Assembly (NCBI GenBank): GCA_051744365.1
Contig: JBNJCX010000002.1
Coordinates: 25,020-89,019 of the forward strand
DNA from: Gudongella sp051744365
GTDB lineage: Bacteria; Bacillota; Clostridia; Tissierellales; Tissierellaceae
DNA length: 64,000 bases
Direction: 5' to 3'
Position numbers and translations under genes: made by a program. The notes beneath the pieces were generated by a model. The model was not told the DNA's origin and did not search any database. It worked only from the letters and a program-made list of their open reading frames with translations. Shown in pieces: positions 42,656-51,194 of the stretch (within the stretch, counting starts at the first letter, position 1; each line of letters opens with the position of its first letter).

Positions 42656-43537
42656 CTATGCTCTTGGATGAGCCTTTTTGTAGACTTCCTCGACACTGCC
42701 GTTTTCAGTGGTCATACTATATACCTGGGTGGAAGCAATATCGGTATGTCCAAGAATTTCCTGCACAGTTTTTATATCTGCACCGTTGCTTAGAATATGA
42801 ACTGCAAATGAATTTCTCAGAATCTGAGGTGTTATCGACTTGCTTCCGGAAACCTTGTCGGCATAGGCCCTGATTATCTTCCAAAGACCCTGTCTTGTAA
42901 GTTTCTTGCCGCTGTAATTTACAAAGAGTGGCTCTTCCTCGCCACTGTCAGTCCTAAAGTGCTTCAGATAGAATTCTATGCTCTCTACTGCCTTTGAGCC
43001 TACAGGGACCCTTCTTTTTTCATAATCCTCTGACAGTATGATTGTACCCTTTGACAGTTTTACATCACCGATGTTTAGGGAATTTATCTCAGATACCCTG
43101 AGACCCGAGGAATATAAAAGCTCCAGAAGCGCCTTGTCCCTTGCTCCCTTTGACTTTGAAGTGTCAGGCAGCTCCATCAGTCTGGTGATTTCCTCTTCAG
43201 AAAGAATCTGAGGTGATTTTCTCTCCTTCTTTGGAGGTTTTAGATTCAAGGTTGGGTCCTCCTTCACCATACCGTTGTTTATAAGATATTCAAAGAGACA
43301 TCTTATGCTTGCAAGATGTCTTGAAATAGTCGAGGTTGACTTGCCCTCACGCTGAAGCTGGAGCAGATACCTTATGGCATGTGTATTGTTTACCTGCTCC
43401 ACATTATTGATACCTGCATCGTCCATAAAGTCGCGGAATCTTTCCACATCCCTGGTGTAGGCCTCTACCGTATTCCTGCTGAGTTTCTTCTGTTTTTCTA
43501 TATACCTGGTATATTCGACCATTATACCCCTTAACAT
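42656..43537 (-). CDS. xerD: Tyrosine recombinase, XerD type
   Basis: A 293-residue tyrosine recombinase. The N-terminal domain has YIEKQKKLSRNTVEAYTRDV. Catalytic residues are Arg in LYSSGLRVSEINSLNIGDV, Lys near EDYEKRRVPVG, the RNSFAVH motif in place of HxLRH, His in LGHTDIASTQ and Tyr in VYSMTTEN. The first His of HxLRH reads Gln (PQILRNSFAVH), and the second reads Asn. It probably pairs with the enzyme at 13647-14612 for dimer resolution. Two starts are possible: 43537 behind AAAGGGGAT or 43522. It lies between the nudix gene and pdp, as XerD often does. Confidence 0.85.
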   Translation of the reverse strand: MLRGIMVEYTRYIEKQKKLSRNTVEAYTRDVERFRDFMDDAGINNVEQVNNTHAIRYLLQLQREGKSTSTISRHLASIRCLFEYLINNGMVKEDPTLNLKPPKKERKSPQILSEEEITRLMELPDTSKSKGARDKALLELLYSSGLRVSEINSLNIGDVKLSKGTIILSEDYEKRRVPVGSKAVESIEFYLKHFRTDSGEEEPLFVNYSGKKLTRQGLWKIIRAYADKVSGSKSITPQILRNSFAVHILSNGADIKTVQEILGHTDIASTQVYSMTTENGSVEEVYKKAHPRA

Positions 43538-43561
43538 AATCTATCCCCTTTTAATAAATCT

Positions 43562-44098
43562 TTATTCTGTCGCCCTGTTCATTAAAGTCTGTATTCCGAT
43601 GATAGTCTTTGCATCCATGATTTCTCCCCTTGCAACTAGTTTTTGGACCTCTTTAAGACTATAGCTCTCAACATCAATGAATTCCCCAGATTCAAGCTCC
43701 TGATTCCCAGGTTTTACATTCTCGCCATAGAAAAGATAAACCTTTTCACTGCTGAAGCCTGGTGAAGTATAGAATTCAAGAAGATATTCAAGCTTTTCTG
43801 CGCTATAGCCAGTCTCCTCCTTCAATTCCCTCAAGGCAGTTTCCTTCGGCTCCTCGTTTACCTCAAGCTTTCCCGCCGGAAGCTCAAGAAGAACCTTGTC
43901 AATTGCCTTTCTGTACTGTCTTACCAACAATATTCTATTATCCTCAGTCAGTGCAACAATTCCTACGCCTCCTGGATGCTCAACAATCTCTCTTTTTGAA
44001 TATTTCTTGTCAGGAAGCTCCACGGTGTCTATTCTCAGGTTCAATATCTTTCCCTCGTATATCCTGTCACACTTCATGGTCTTTTCTTCGTAAGTCAT
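43562..44098 (-). CDS. nudF: Nudix hydrolase, ADP-ribose pyrophosphatase
   Basis: A 178-residue ADP-sugar pyrophosphatase like NudF. The Nudix box is complete: GKLEVNEEPKETALRELKEE followed by TGY, and the N-terminus has the HPGGVGIVAL and LVRQYRKAIDKVLLELPAGK segments of ADP-ribose hydrolases. It cleaves ADP-ribose to AMP and ribose-5-phosphate. It is the first gene of nudF-xerD-pdp. A perfect A/T palindrome (44133-44153) lies in the short gap toward recN. Confidence 0.9.
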   Translation of the reverse strand: MTYEEKTMKCDRIYEGKILNLRIDTVELPDKKYSKREIVEHPGGVGIVALTEDNRILLVRQYRKAIDKVLLELPAGKLEVNEEPKETALRELKEETGYSAEKLEYLLEFYTSPGFSSEKVYLFYGENVKPGNQELESGEFIDVESYSLKEVQKLVARGEIMDAKTIIGIQTLMNRATE

Positions 44099-44132
44099 AC
44101 AGATCCCCCTAATTTAAAATTACTCTATCCAT

Positions 44133-44153
44133 CTATATATAATTTATATATAG
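44133..44153. repeat. A/T-rich palindrome between recN and nudF
   Basis: CTATATATAA and TTATATATAG are exact complements around one T. It lies 35 nt upstream of the nudF start and 18 nt behind recN. It may mark a promoter/operator or a weak terminator. Confidence 0.5.
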
Positions 44154-44170
44154 AGTATAGCATAAAGGCC

Positions 44171-45850
44171 TTATTTCTTCACCTTATTTGACATTTCAAG
44201 CATTTCGACAGCGTGTTTTCTGGTTGTTTCAGTTACCTGGACTCCTCCAAGAAGCCTTGCCAACTCATCCACGCGCTCCTCTTGGAGGAGTCTTTCAACC
44301 TTGGTTATTGTTCCTTCCTTGCCTGAACCCTTTCTGATTACAAAATGGGTGTCAGCAAGGGCAGCAATCTGAGGAAGATGTGAAATGGAAATAACCTGAT
44401 GTCCAGATGATATCCTTCTTATTTTCTCTCCTACAACCTGTGCAGTCCTTCCACTTATACCGGTGTCTATTTCATCAAACACAAGAGTTGGCATATTGTC
44501 CATATCAGCCATTATACCCTTAAAGGCAAGCATTATCCTGGACATTTCACCTCCTGATACAATCCTTGAAAGAGGCTTCAGGTCTTCTCCTGGATTTGTT
44601 GAGAGAAGAAATTCAATGGAGTCAATGCCACTGTCAATTGGCTCTTCTCTTTTCTTGAAATGGACCTTGAATATTACATTGTCCATATTAAGGGTAAGCA
44701 GCTCCCGCTCCATATCTTTTTGAAGCTTCAGTGATACTCTTTTTCTCAAAGAGCTCAATTCACTGGAATTTTTTATTAGTTTTTCCCTTATCCCTGAAAT
44801 TTCAATATGGAGCTTGTCAAGCTCCCTATCGATATTTAGAAGTCTGTCATACCTGTCCTGTGTTTCATCCCTGTACTGGAGTATCTGCTGTACATTTGAG
44901 CCGTATTTCTTTTTCAAAGTGTTTACAATATCCAGTCTCTCCCTTAACAGGAAGAGCTTCTCCTCATCTATATCCAGTCCTTCAATATATCCGCTTGTTT
45001 CCCGGTACAGATCCTGTAATTCATATAATATTGCCTGAAGACTGTTTCCATAATCCTGTAAGGTTTGGTCATATCTCCCCGAATGTCCGATTATTTCAAC
45101 AGACTTCTGAAGCAGTGGTATAACCCCTGGTCCATCGTATTCATCGTTTAAAAGAGCCAAAGCCTGGTATGACTGGGCAATGGTATCCTTCAGATTATCC
45201 ATGCGCTTGAACTGGAGTTCTACCTCCTGGTCATCTTCACCTGAAAGCTCAGCCACATCAATCTCTTCAATCTGAAATCTTAGAAGGTCAAGCTCCCTTT
45301 CCCTCTGCTGTGAACTGACAGATAGCTTGTCCAGTCTGTCCTGCAGTTTTTTGTATTCCTTGTAGTCCTCCCTGATTCCACTCAGTAGTTCTTTGCTTTC
45401 CACTGGGAGAAGGGAGTCGATTATTCTAATGTGGTTAGATGTATCAAGCAGTGACTGGTGCTCGTGCTGGCCGAATATATCGACCATCCTGTTTGTTATG
45501 GATTTGAGTATATTAAGCGTTACCGGTCTACCGTTGATTCTGGAAACACTGGGATAGCCATCTGAAATTTCCTTGGTAAGGACCAGAATCCCGTCCGCCT
45601 CGTAACCAAGTTGGAGAAGCTCCTTTTGAAGTCTGTCATCCACAAAAAACATGGCCTCTATAATTGCCTTGCCCTTCCCTGTACGGATCATTTCCCGGCT
45701 CGCCCTTCCACCAAGGACCATCTCAAGGGCCTCAATTATAATGGATTTTCCTGAGCCAGTTTCTCCTGTAAGGAGGTTCAGCCCTTCTGTAAAGTCTATA
45801 GTCAGATTATCAATAATTGCGAAGTTTTTTATCCTAAGCTCCTTGAGCAT
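44171..45850 (-). CDS. recN: DNA repair protein RecN
   Basis: A 559-residue SMC-like ATPase for double-strand break repair. Walker A is LLTGETGSGKSIIIEALEMV near residue 30, followed by a long coiled coil (about 150-350), the signature SGGEMSRIMLAFKGI and Walker B PTLVFDEIDTGISGRTA, then ISHLPQIAALADTHF. It starts 14 nt behind tlyA. In Bacillus the argR gene sits between tlyA and recN; here it is missing. I see no LexA box close to it. Confidence 0.96.
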   Translation of the reverse strand: MLKELRIKNFAIIDNLTIDFTEGLNLLTGETGSGKSIIIEALEMVLGGRASREMIRTGKGKAIIEAMFFVDDRLQKELLQLGYEADGILVLTKEISDGYPSVSRINGRPVTLNILKSITNRMVDIFGQHEHQSLLDTSNHIRIIDSLLPVESKELLSGIREDYKEYKKLQDRLDKLSVSSQQRERELDLLRFQIEEIDVAELSGEDDQEVELQFKRMDNLKDTIAQSYQALALLNDEYDGPGVIPLLQKSVEIIGHSGRYDQTLQDYGNSLQAILYELQDLYRETSGYIEGLDIDEEKLFLLRERLDIVNTLKKKYGSNVQQILQYRDETQDRYDRLLNIDRELDKLHIEISGIREKLIKNSSELSSLRKRVSLKLQKDMERELLTLNMDNVIFKVHFKKREEPIDSGIDSIEFLLSTNPGEDLKPLSRIVSGGEMSRIMLAFKGIMADMDNMPTLVFDEIDTGISGRTAQVVGEKIRRISSGHQVISISHLPQIAALADTHFVIRKGSGKEGTITKVERLLQEERVDELARLLGGVQVTETTRKHAVEMLEMSNKVKK

Positions 45851-45864
45851 AAGTATACCTCCAT

Positions 45865-46662
45865 CTATTTAAGGTTCTTGTGGGCTTCTTCAATAACCTG
45901 GTCAATCATTTCTTTATGCAGCTGCGTCTCCTGCTTCTTCAGAAGGAGTAGGAACTCAATATTTCCAGTGGTTCCTGTAATGGGTGAAAATGTAAGTCCA
46001 TGGGCGAAGAATCCAAGCTCTCTGCTGAACTGTATAACATTCTCCAAAACCTCCCTGTGGGTCGATTTCTCCCTTACAATTCCCTTCTTACCCACCTTGT
46101 TTCTTCCAGCCTCAAACTGAGGCTTTACAAGGGCAACAACTGCTCCTTCTTCCTTTAAAAGCTTATGTGCTACCGGTAGAATCAATCTTAAGCTTATAAA
46201 GCTTACATCTATTGAAATAAAGTCAATTTTATCAGGAATTGACTCTGTATTCAAATATCTTATATTTGTCCGCTCATGAACAATAACGCGGTTATCGCTC
46301 CGCAGCTTCCAATCCAGCTGCCCATAGCCTACATCCACTGCATAAACTTTCCTGGCACCGGATCGAAGCATACAGTCTGTAAAGCCACCAGTGGATGCAC
46401 CCATATCCATGCAGATAAAGTCCTCAAGTTGAAGGTCGAATTCCTCCATGGCCTTTTCCAGCTTCAAGCCTCCACGACTTACGTATTTCAGGGGATTGCC
46501 TCTTATCTGTATATCCACATCATCGGAAAAGTACTCTCCCGGCTTGTCAACCCTTGTATCACCCACGAATACGGAGCCCTCCATAATTATTCTCTTTCCC
46601 TTTTCCCTGGATTCAACAAGTCCCTTTTCAAAGAGAATCGCATCAGCTCGTTTTTTATTCAT
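45865..46662 (-). CDS. tlyA: TlyA-family rRNA 2'-O-methyltransferase / hemolysin A
   Basis: A 265-residue TlyA protein. The N-terminal S4 domain (KRADAILFEKGLVESREKGK) is followed by an FtsJ-type SAM domain with CMDMGASTGGFTDCMLRSGA near residue 85, YAVDVGYGQLDWKL and ALVKPQFEAGRNKVGKKGIV. The family methylates ribose of 16S and 23S rRNA cytidines in some bacteria. It is 1 nt behind the OapA gene. Order ispA-OLE-oapA-tlyA-recN matches the locus in OLE-bearing Firmicutes. Confidence 0.92.
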   Translation of the reverse strand: MNKKRADAILFEKGLVESREKGKRIIMEGSVFVGDTRVDKPGEYFSDDVDIQIRGNPLKYVSRGGLKLEKAMEEFDLQLEDFICMDMGASTGGFTDCMLRSGARKVYAVDVGYGQLDWKLRSDNRVIVHERTNIRYLNTESIPDKIDFISIDVSFISLRLILPVAHKLLKEEGAVVALVKPQFEAGRNKVGKKGIVREKSTHREVLENVIQFSRELGFFAHGLTFSPITGTTGNIEFLLLLKKQETQLHKEMIDQVIEEAHKNLK

Positions 46663-46663
46663 A

Positions 46664-47278
46664 CTATTTCTCCTTGTCCTTCCTGTCCCTTGGCTTCTTT
46701 TTCGCAGAAAAAATCTCTACTTTCAATACCTTTTCCGAGAAATTTACAATCCTTGCCACCTGATAGATTATTGGCTCGTGATGGTACTCCGCAACGGATT
46801 TACCTATGCCCTTTCCTCCCACTGTAAGAGAAGCAGTGAAGGCAGTCAGCAAAATAGTCAGTATGGTTCCATCAGCAATGCCAATAATCCGAATAACTCT
46901 GAAAATAATGCTTGTGGCAACGGCACCGGAAATAATTCCACTGATGTCCCCAATCACATCGTTGCAGAAGTTACTCACCTGGCTTGAGTTTCTTACAAGC
47001 TTAATGGCAGTCCTTGCCTCATCAATCCTGTTGGCGGCCATTGCATGAAAGGGCTTTTCACTTGCTGCCGTTACTGCTATTCCTATGGTATCAAATAATA
47101 TACCTATGAAAACAATAATCAAGAGTATCATAAACGAAAAAAGGACATCAAGATTTTGCACCAGGTTTTCCGCAATTACAGAAATCCCAATAGCAAGCAT
47201 AAACGTCCAAAAGGTTATAAATAATACCCATCTTATTTTGTATTTTATGTAAAAACTGTCTTCTTCCTTCTTAGCCAT
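46664..47278 (-). CDS. oapA: OLE-associated protein OapA (four-helix membrane protein)
   Basis: A 204-residue membrane protein with four hydrophobic segments: about residues 13-38 (WVLFITFWTFMLAIGISVIA), 44-68 (VLFSFMILLIIVFIGILFDT), 108-128 (SGIISGAVATSIIFRVI) and 135-158. The C-terminal tail is very basic (SAKKKPRDRKDKEK), fitting RNA contact. OapA of Bacillus halodurans is such a protein. It binds OLE RNA and tethers it to the membrane, and resembles the DUF21/CNNM ion-transport fold. The gene lies directly downstream of the OLE-like RNA, behind its terminator, with AGGGGGAT upstream of the ATG. The assignment rests on size, topology and locus; a homology search was not possible. Confidence 0.85.
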   Translation of the reverse strand: MAKKEEDSFYIKYKIRWVLFITFWTFMLAIGISVIAENLVQNLDVLFSFMILLIIVFIGILFDTIGIAVTAASEKPFHAMAANRIDEARTAIKLVRNSSQVSNFCNDVIGDISGIISGAVATSIIFRVIRIIGIADGTILTILLTAFTASLTVGGKGIGKSVAEYHHEPIIYQVARIVNFSEKVLKVEIFSAKKKPRDRKDKEK

Positions 47279-47297
47279 TCCTATCCCCCTATATAGA

Positions 47298-47912
47298 TAA
47301 AAAAGCTGATAGCTAAGCTATCAGCCCAATAATGTGGTAGTAATCTGAGTAAATCTTACGGCTTTAGGTCCAGCAGGATTTCCCTAGAAAGAACTGCCTG
47401 TCGCCAGCTCAGCGGTTTCCCTTTAATCTCTCCACTGCCCTGTTGCCAAAAACAGAACTGGATTGCCACTTAGTCCGCACTGTAATCCTCCGATTACCTC
47501 ATAATGAACAGTCTAGGAGTTTTCCTCAACAGCCAGTCCATCCCTTAGCCTCTTTTGCAGATTAGGTTTCGATAACAAAACCTGGCAAAACCGGGCCCTG
47601 GTAAGGCCAGGTCGACTTATCATCCGCGCTACTCCACTCAAGGCAGGCTACTCTGCACTTTTAATTAAAAATTTATGTCTTGCAGGTTTATCACTGCAGG
47701 GTACTATTTATCACTCTGCAATGTCTCCACGAAGGTAGGGTCTCGCCTGCATGCCATTGCAGATCGCCCCATCCTTCTTACTCCTTATGAAGACCCACGA
47801 CTGGGCGTCGCAAGCCACACATAAGGAACTTCATCGATATGCCCTTCGACGGATTTTTAGCCCCGCCTTCAAGAATAGTTGTGCTGACTAGAATACTGTA
47901 CCACTATCAACT
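47298..47912 (-). ncRNA. ole: OLE RNA (ornate large extremophilic RNA)
   Basis: About 615 nt without a reading frame, transcribed toward oapA from a consensus promoter and ended by an intrinsic terminator. Known OLE RNAs are about 600 nt and sit exactly here, between ispA and oapA and upstream of tlyA. The sequence is rich in complementary arms: 47782-47789 with 47820-47827 (CATAAGGA), 47716-47723 with 47755-47762 (CATTGCAG), 47580-47586 with 47606-47612 (ACCTGGC), and the hairpin GTAATC-GGAG-GATTAC (47482-47497). In B. halodurans the RNA forms a membrane complex with Oap proteins. That complex is linked to tolerance of alcohols, cold and magnesium stress. No covariance search was possible. 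Confidence 0.88.
47305..47325 (-). terminator. Intrinsic terminator of OLE RNA
   Basis: On the minus strand GCTGATAGCT and AGCTATCAGC are perfect complements around one T, followed by TTTTTTATC. It separates the RNA from oapA, so oapA is expressed by read-through or another start. Confidence 0.85.
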
Positions 47913-47918
47913 AAGCTA

Positions 47919-47947
47919 ATTATAACATGTTTTTGATAAAATATCAA
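47919..47947 (-). promoter_or_regulatory. Promoter of OLE RNA
   Basis: On the minus strand TTGATA (47942-47947), a 17-nt spacer ending in TGT, and TATAAT (47919-47924). This is a near-perfect extended sigma-A promoter placed directly behind the ispA stop. The start is predicted near 47912. Confidence 0.85.
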
Positions 47948-47952
47948 TATTT

Positions 47953-48807
47953 CTAGGCATCCCTGTGAATAAGATCCCGGGTAAGGTCCTGGAAAAATGA
48001 TGTATCCAGATGATTGAGATTCTTTAGAATCTCGATAGCTTCATCGCTTAATTTCCCAATCATCTCTTCTGTCTCTCCCCTGCCATGAAAGCTAAGGTAT
48101 GTACACTTATCAATCTTGCTGTCCTCCAGTGAATCGAGTAGATCATCCTGAAGCTGGTATGCTATCCCAAGATTTTCTCCAAATTCCCTCAACGCTTCTA
48201 CATCCTCGTGGGTTGCACCGCCTGCTATGGCTCCTGATATGATGCTTGCCTGAATCAGGGCTGCAGTTTTTCCCCTGTACATCTGGAACAGCTCATCCTC
48301 TGACATTCTATTCGCTTCACCCTTGATATCCAAAACCTGGCCGCCTATCATTCCGGAATGTCCCGATGCCTTGGCGATCTCATAGCCCGCTCTTGCCGCT
48401 TTATCTGAATTACCTGAAACAGCTGTCTTCATAATTGTCTGAAAGGCAAGGTTAAGCAGTGCATCTCCTGTAAGTATTGCCATGGCCTCTCCATACTTCT
48501 TATGGCAAGTAGGCTTGCCTCTTCTGGAATCATCGTCATCCATTGCCGGAAGATCATCGTGTATCAGGGAATATGTATGTATCATTTCAATTGCCATTGC
48601 ATATGGCATTGCATTGTGGATATTGCTGTCATACATCTCATAGGCCTTTAATGTCATTATGGGCCTTAATCGCTTTCCTCCTGTAAACAGGCTGTACTCC
48701 ATAGTCTCCTGAATGTCCTTTTCATAAACATCCCCCGACTTGATTGCATCCAGGAGACTATTGTCTATCAGGTTATGGTACTCCTTCAGGTCTTTAAAGC
48801 TCTTCAT
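47953..48807 (-). CDS. ispA: Polyprenyl (farnesyl) diphosphate synthase
   Basis: A 284-residue trans-prenyltransferase that condenses IPP with DMAPP and GPP, normally to farnesyl diphosphate. The first Asp-rich motif is in IHDDLPAMDDDDSRRGKPT near residue 80 and the second in YQLQDDLLD near 215; GGKRLRP binds pyrophosphate. The frame is open to 48840, but GGAGGAA precedes the ATG at 48807, where the family sequence starts. The start overlaps xseB by 14 nt. Substrates come from the MEP pathway ending at the IspH part of 27503-29503. Confidence 0.95.
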   Translation of the reverse strand: MKSFKDLKEYHNLIDNSLLDAIKSGDVYEKDIQETMEYSLFTGGKRLRPIMTLKAYEMYDSNIHNAMPYAMAIEMIHTYSLIHDDLPAMDDDDSRRGKPTCHKKYGEAMAILTGDALLNLAFQTIMKTAVSGNSDKAARAGYEIAKASGHSGMIGGQVLDIKGEANRMSEDELFQMYRGKTAALIQASIISGAIAGGATHEDVEALREFGENLGIAYQLQDDLLDSLEDSKIDKCTYLSFHGRGETEEMIGKLSDEAIEILKNLNHLDTSFFQDLTRDLIHRDA

Positions 48808-49048
48808 CTGTTTCCTCCGTGAATCTCTCCGGAAAATCAACCTCTTCTGTTGAATCTCCCTTGTCCAGCAACATCTTTACTTCTCCCTCTGCCTTTGTGA
48901 GGATTTTATTGCAATTTTCGTAAACCTTCATTGCATCCTTAAACTTCCTGATGGTTTCATCAAGGGTCAGCTCCTCATTTTCCAACTCATCCAGCAGCTC
49001 CTCCAAAAGCTTCATTCCCTCTTCATAACTAAGCTTTTCAATATCCAT
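48794..49048 (-). CDS. xseB: Exodeoxyribonuclease VII small subunit
   Basis: An 84-residue XseB. It has the family pattern LSYEEGMKLLEELLDELENE, then LTLDETIRKFKDAMKVYENC, a helical hairpin with an acidic tail. It binds the large subunit encoded 2 nt upstream. The 3' end overlaps ispA. Confidence 0.95.
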   Translation of the reverse strand: MDIEKLSYEEGMKLLEELLDELENEELTLDETIRKFKDAMKVYENCNKILTKAEGEVKMLLDKGDSTEEVDFPERFTEETDEEL

Positions 49049-49050
49049 TC

Positions 49051-50250
49051 CTATACCTCCTCAGTATCAACCACAAGTACATCTGCCTTGCCATCAGACA
49101 TTCTTATATATAATCTTTCATCCTTGCTAATCTCCATTACAGCCTTCTTGACATTCCCCTGATGATCTGTAATAATTCCATAGCCTCTTTCCAGTATGGC
49201 CTCGGGATTTATAAGCTGTAGTCTGTTCCCAATTGTTGATAGCTCTCTTGATTCCTTCATCAGCTGCTTTTCGACATTATGCTGAATTGCTCTTAGAAGA
49301 TTGTCAAGCTCAACCTTTTTATCCATAAGTCTCTGCTGGGGATTAATAAAGTTCAAGGTCCTTCTGTGTCTATCGACTAGAGCCCGTCTTTCTCCAATAA
49401 GTCTTTCAATATTTCGCCTCAGTGACCAGCCAACAGCTCTCAGATCTTCGAGAAGAGCCTCCCTTTCAGGTACGGCAAGTTCTGCTGCAACTGATGGGGT
49501 TGACGCCCTCTTATCAGCAACAAAATCAGCTATGGTAAAATCTGTTTCATGTCCCACTGCGGATATTACAGGCGTTTCCATGGAGAAAATGCACCTTGCA
49601 AGCTCCTTATCATTAAAGGCAAACAGCTCCTCCATTGATCCTCCTCCACGACCGGTTATAATGATGTCAATATCCCCTCTTTTATCAAGAGTCTTCAATC
49701 CCTTTATTATACTTTCTGGTGCCCCATCCCCCTGTACAAGGGCCGGATATACAATTATCCTTATTGGTGGGTATCTTCTCCTGAGTATACTAACAATATC
49801 CCTTATGGCTGCTCCCGTTGAGGAGGTCACAACTCCTATTGTCTTGGGGGATGCTGGCAACTCCTTCTTGAATTCAAGATCAAAGAGACCTTCATCCTGG
49901 AGCTTTTCCTTAAGAAGGTTAAATGCCCTGTAAAGGTCTCCTACCCCCTTTTTTTCCATCTTTCTTACATAGACCTGGTAGCTTCCATCCTTTTCATAAA
50001 CAGATATGCCCCCGGTCACAATCACCTTTGTGCCATTCTTCGGTTTAAAGTCAACTTTTTCATTGTCACTTTTAAACATTACACATCTTAATCTGCTTTT
50101 TTCATCCTTCAAGCTGAAATACATATGTCCGCTGTAGTGGTGGGTGTAGTTTGAAATTTCACCCTCGATTACCACAGAACTAAGGAGCATGTCGCTTGAA
50201 ATCAGCTTCTTTATGTAATGATTTACCTCACTTACCATAAGTGGTCTCAT
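49051..50250 (-). CDS. xseA: Exodeoxyribonuclease VII large subunit
   Basis: A 399-residue XseA, the nuclease subunit that degrades single-stranded DNA from both ends. An N-terminal OB fold (VVIEGEISNYTHHYSGHMYF, then SLKDEKSRLRCVMFK) is followed by the catalytic domain (GVVTSSTGAAIRDIVSILRR, ITGRGGGSMEELFAFNDKEL, SAVGHETDFTIADFVADKRA) and a C-terminal coiled coil. I use the ATG at 50250, which has GGGAGGAA upstream; the frame is open to 50265. It starts 2 nt after the TsaD-like gene. Confidence 0.96.
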   Translation of the reverse strand: MRPLMVSEVNHYIKKLISSDMLLSSVVIEGEISNYTHHYSGHMYFSLKDEKSRLRCVMFKSDNEKVDFKPKNGTKVIVTGGISVYEKDGSYQVYVRKMEKKGVGDLYRAFNLLKEKLQDEGLFDLEFKKELPASPKTIGVVTSSTGAAIRDIVSILRRRYPPIRIIVYPALVQGDGAPESIIKGLKTLDKRGDIDIIITGRGGGSMEELFAFNDKELARCIFSMETPVISAVGHETDFTIADFVADKRASTPSVAAELAVPEREALLEDLRAVGWSLRRNIERLIGERRALVDRHRRTLNFINPQQRLMDKKVELDNLLRAIQHNVEKQLMKESRELSTIGNRLQLINPEAILERGYGIITDHQGNVKKAVMEISKDERLYIRMSDGKADVLVVDTEEV

Positions 50251-50252
50251 AG

Positions 50253-51194
50253 CTATTCCTCCCATCCTACCTTGCAGGCTGCAAGGTATGCAATTCCAAC
50301 TGCATTGTCTGTCGACAGGGATCTTTCCGGGAAATTGATTTGGAGTTTCCCCAATCCTTCCCTGAGTCCATCGCGTATTATGGAGTTTGCTGATACCCCT
50401 CCCACAACATAGACCTTACCGACAGGGTGTTCCTTAAGCTGGGCTTTTATAAGCTCCCTTGCTATATCCACCATATGAAGAAACATTGTATGGATTACGT
50501 CCTCATAGCTCCATTCTACTCCATCCAGGAGATTCTTATAAAGATTCTCAAGGCCTGAAAGGTTTACCCAGCCATCCCTTATTGTTGTTTGGAGCTTTTT
50601 CTGTATTTTGGTGCCATTTGCTGCCATCCTGTCCAACTCCATCCCACATGGAAAATTCATTCCCAGATGTACCCCGATTCTGTCAATCAGCTGTCCCATG
50701 CTTATATCCAGAGTTCCACCAACAGTCTCTGTCAAAAGATTGTCTTTTTGATTCTCCACATATACAACTTCTGTTGTTCCACCAGATAAATGTAGAGAAA
50801 GAAACTCCACTTCCCTGTTTTCCTCTATTATACAACAGCCGATATGCCCCTCCTGGTGGGAAAACCTTTTTATCGGTACCCCCAGGGCTCTGGCCAGGGC
50901 TCTGGAAAAATTCTCCCCTGCAAGAAATACAGGCATATACGACCCCTCAACATTCCTCGGCCTTGTGCTGACACCTATTGCAGAAATTGAAGTTAATTCA
51001 GTTTCCAATGCTTCAATAAGCTCAGGCACGTTTTTTATATGTTGAAACAGAGCCTCCTGTTGTCGGAGCCCCTTTTGTCCGCTCTTTACAAGGAGAGCCT
51101 TCCTCTTGTCTTCGATAATATTCCCATACTGGTCAACAATTGCCAGGGAGGTCGTATAGTTGCTCGTATCTATCCCAAGAAAAAGCTTATTCAT
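50253..51194 (-). CDS. TsaD/Kae1-like ATPase paralogue (peptidase M22 family)
   Basis: A 313-residue ASKHA-fold protein related to TsaD, older name O-sialoglycoprotein endopeptidase. The N-terminus GIDTSNYTTSLAIVD, the metal motif HQEGHIGCC (HxxxH), LSGGTTEVVYVEN and GGVSANSIIRDGL match the family. True TsaD makes t6A in tRNA. This shorter copy lies between nusB and xseA, a place where Clostridia keep a second paralogue, so I do not name it tsaD. Its role is unknown. It overlaps the end of nusB by 8 nt. Confidence 0.85.
   Translation of the reverse strand: MNKLFLGIDTSNYTTSLAIVDQYGNIIEDKRKALLVKSGQKGLRQQEALFQHIKNVPELIEALETELTSISAIGVSTRPRNVEGSYMPVFLAGENFSRALARALGVPIKRFSHQEGHIGCCIIEENREVEFLSLHLSGGTTEVVYVENQKDNLLTETVGGTLDISMGQLIDRIGVHLGMNFPCGMELDRMAANGTKIQKKLQTTIRDGWVNLSGLENLYKNLLDGVEWSYEDVIHTMFLHMVDIARELIKAQLKEHPVGKVYVVGGVSANSIIRDGLREGLGKLQINFPERSLSTDNAVGIAYLAACKVGWEE

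Noticed and set aside
47280..47950. RNase P RNA, tmRNA or 6S RNA as the identity of the large non-coding gene
   Set aside because: No recognisable conserved motifs of these RNAs, no tmRNA-like peptide and tRNA ends, and the length is too large; location fits OLE RNA instead.
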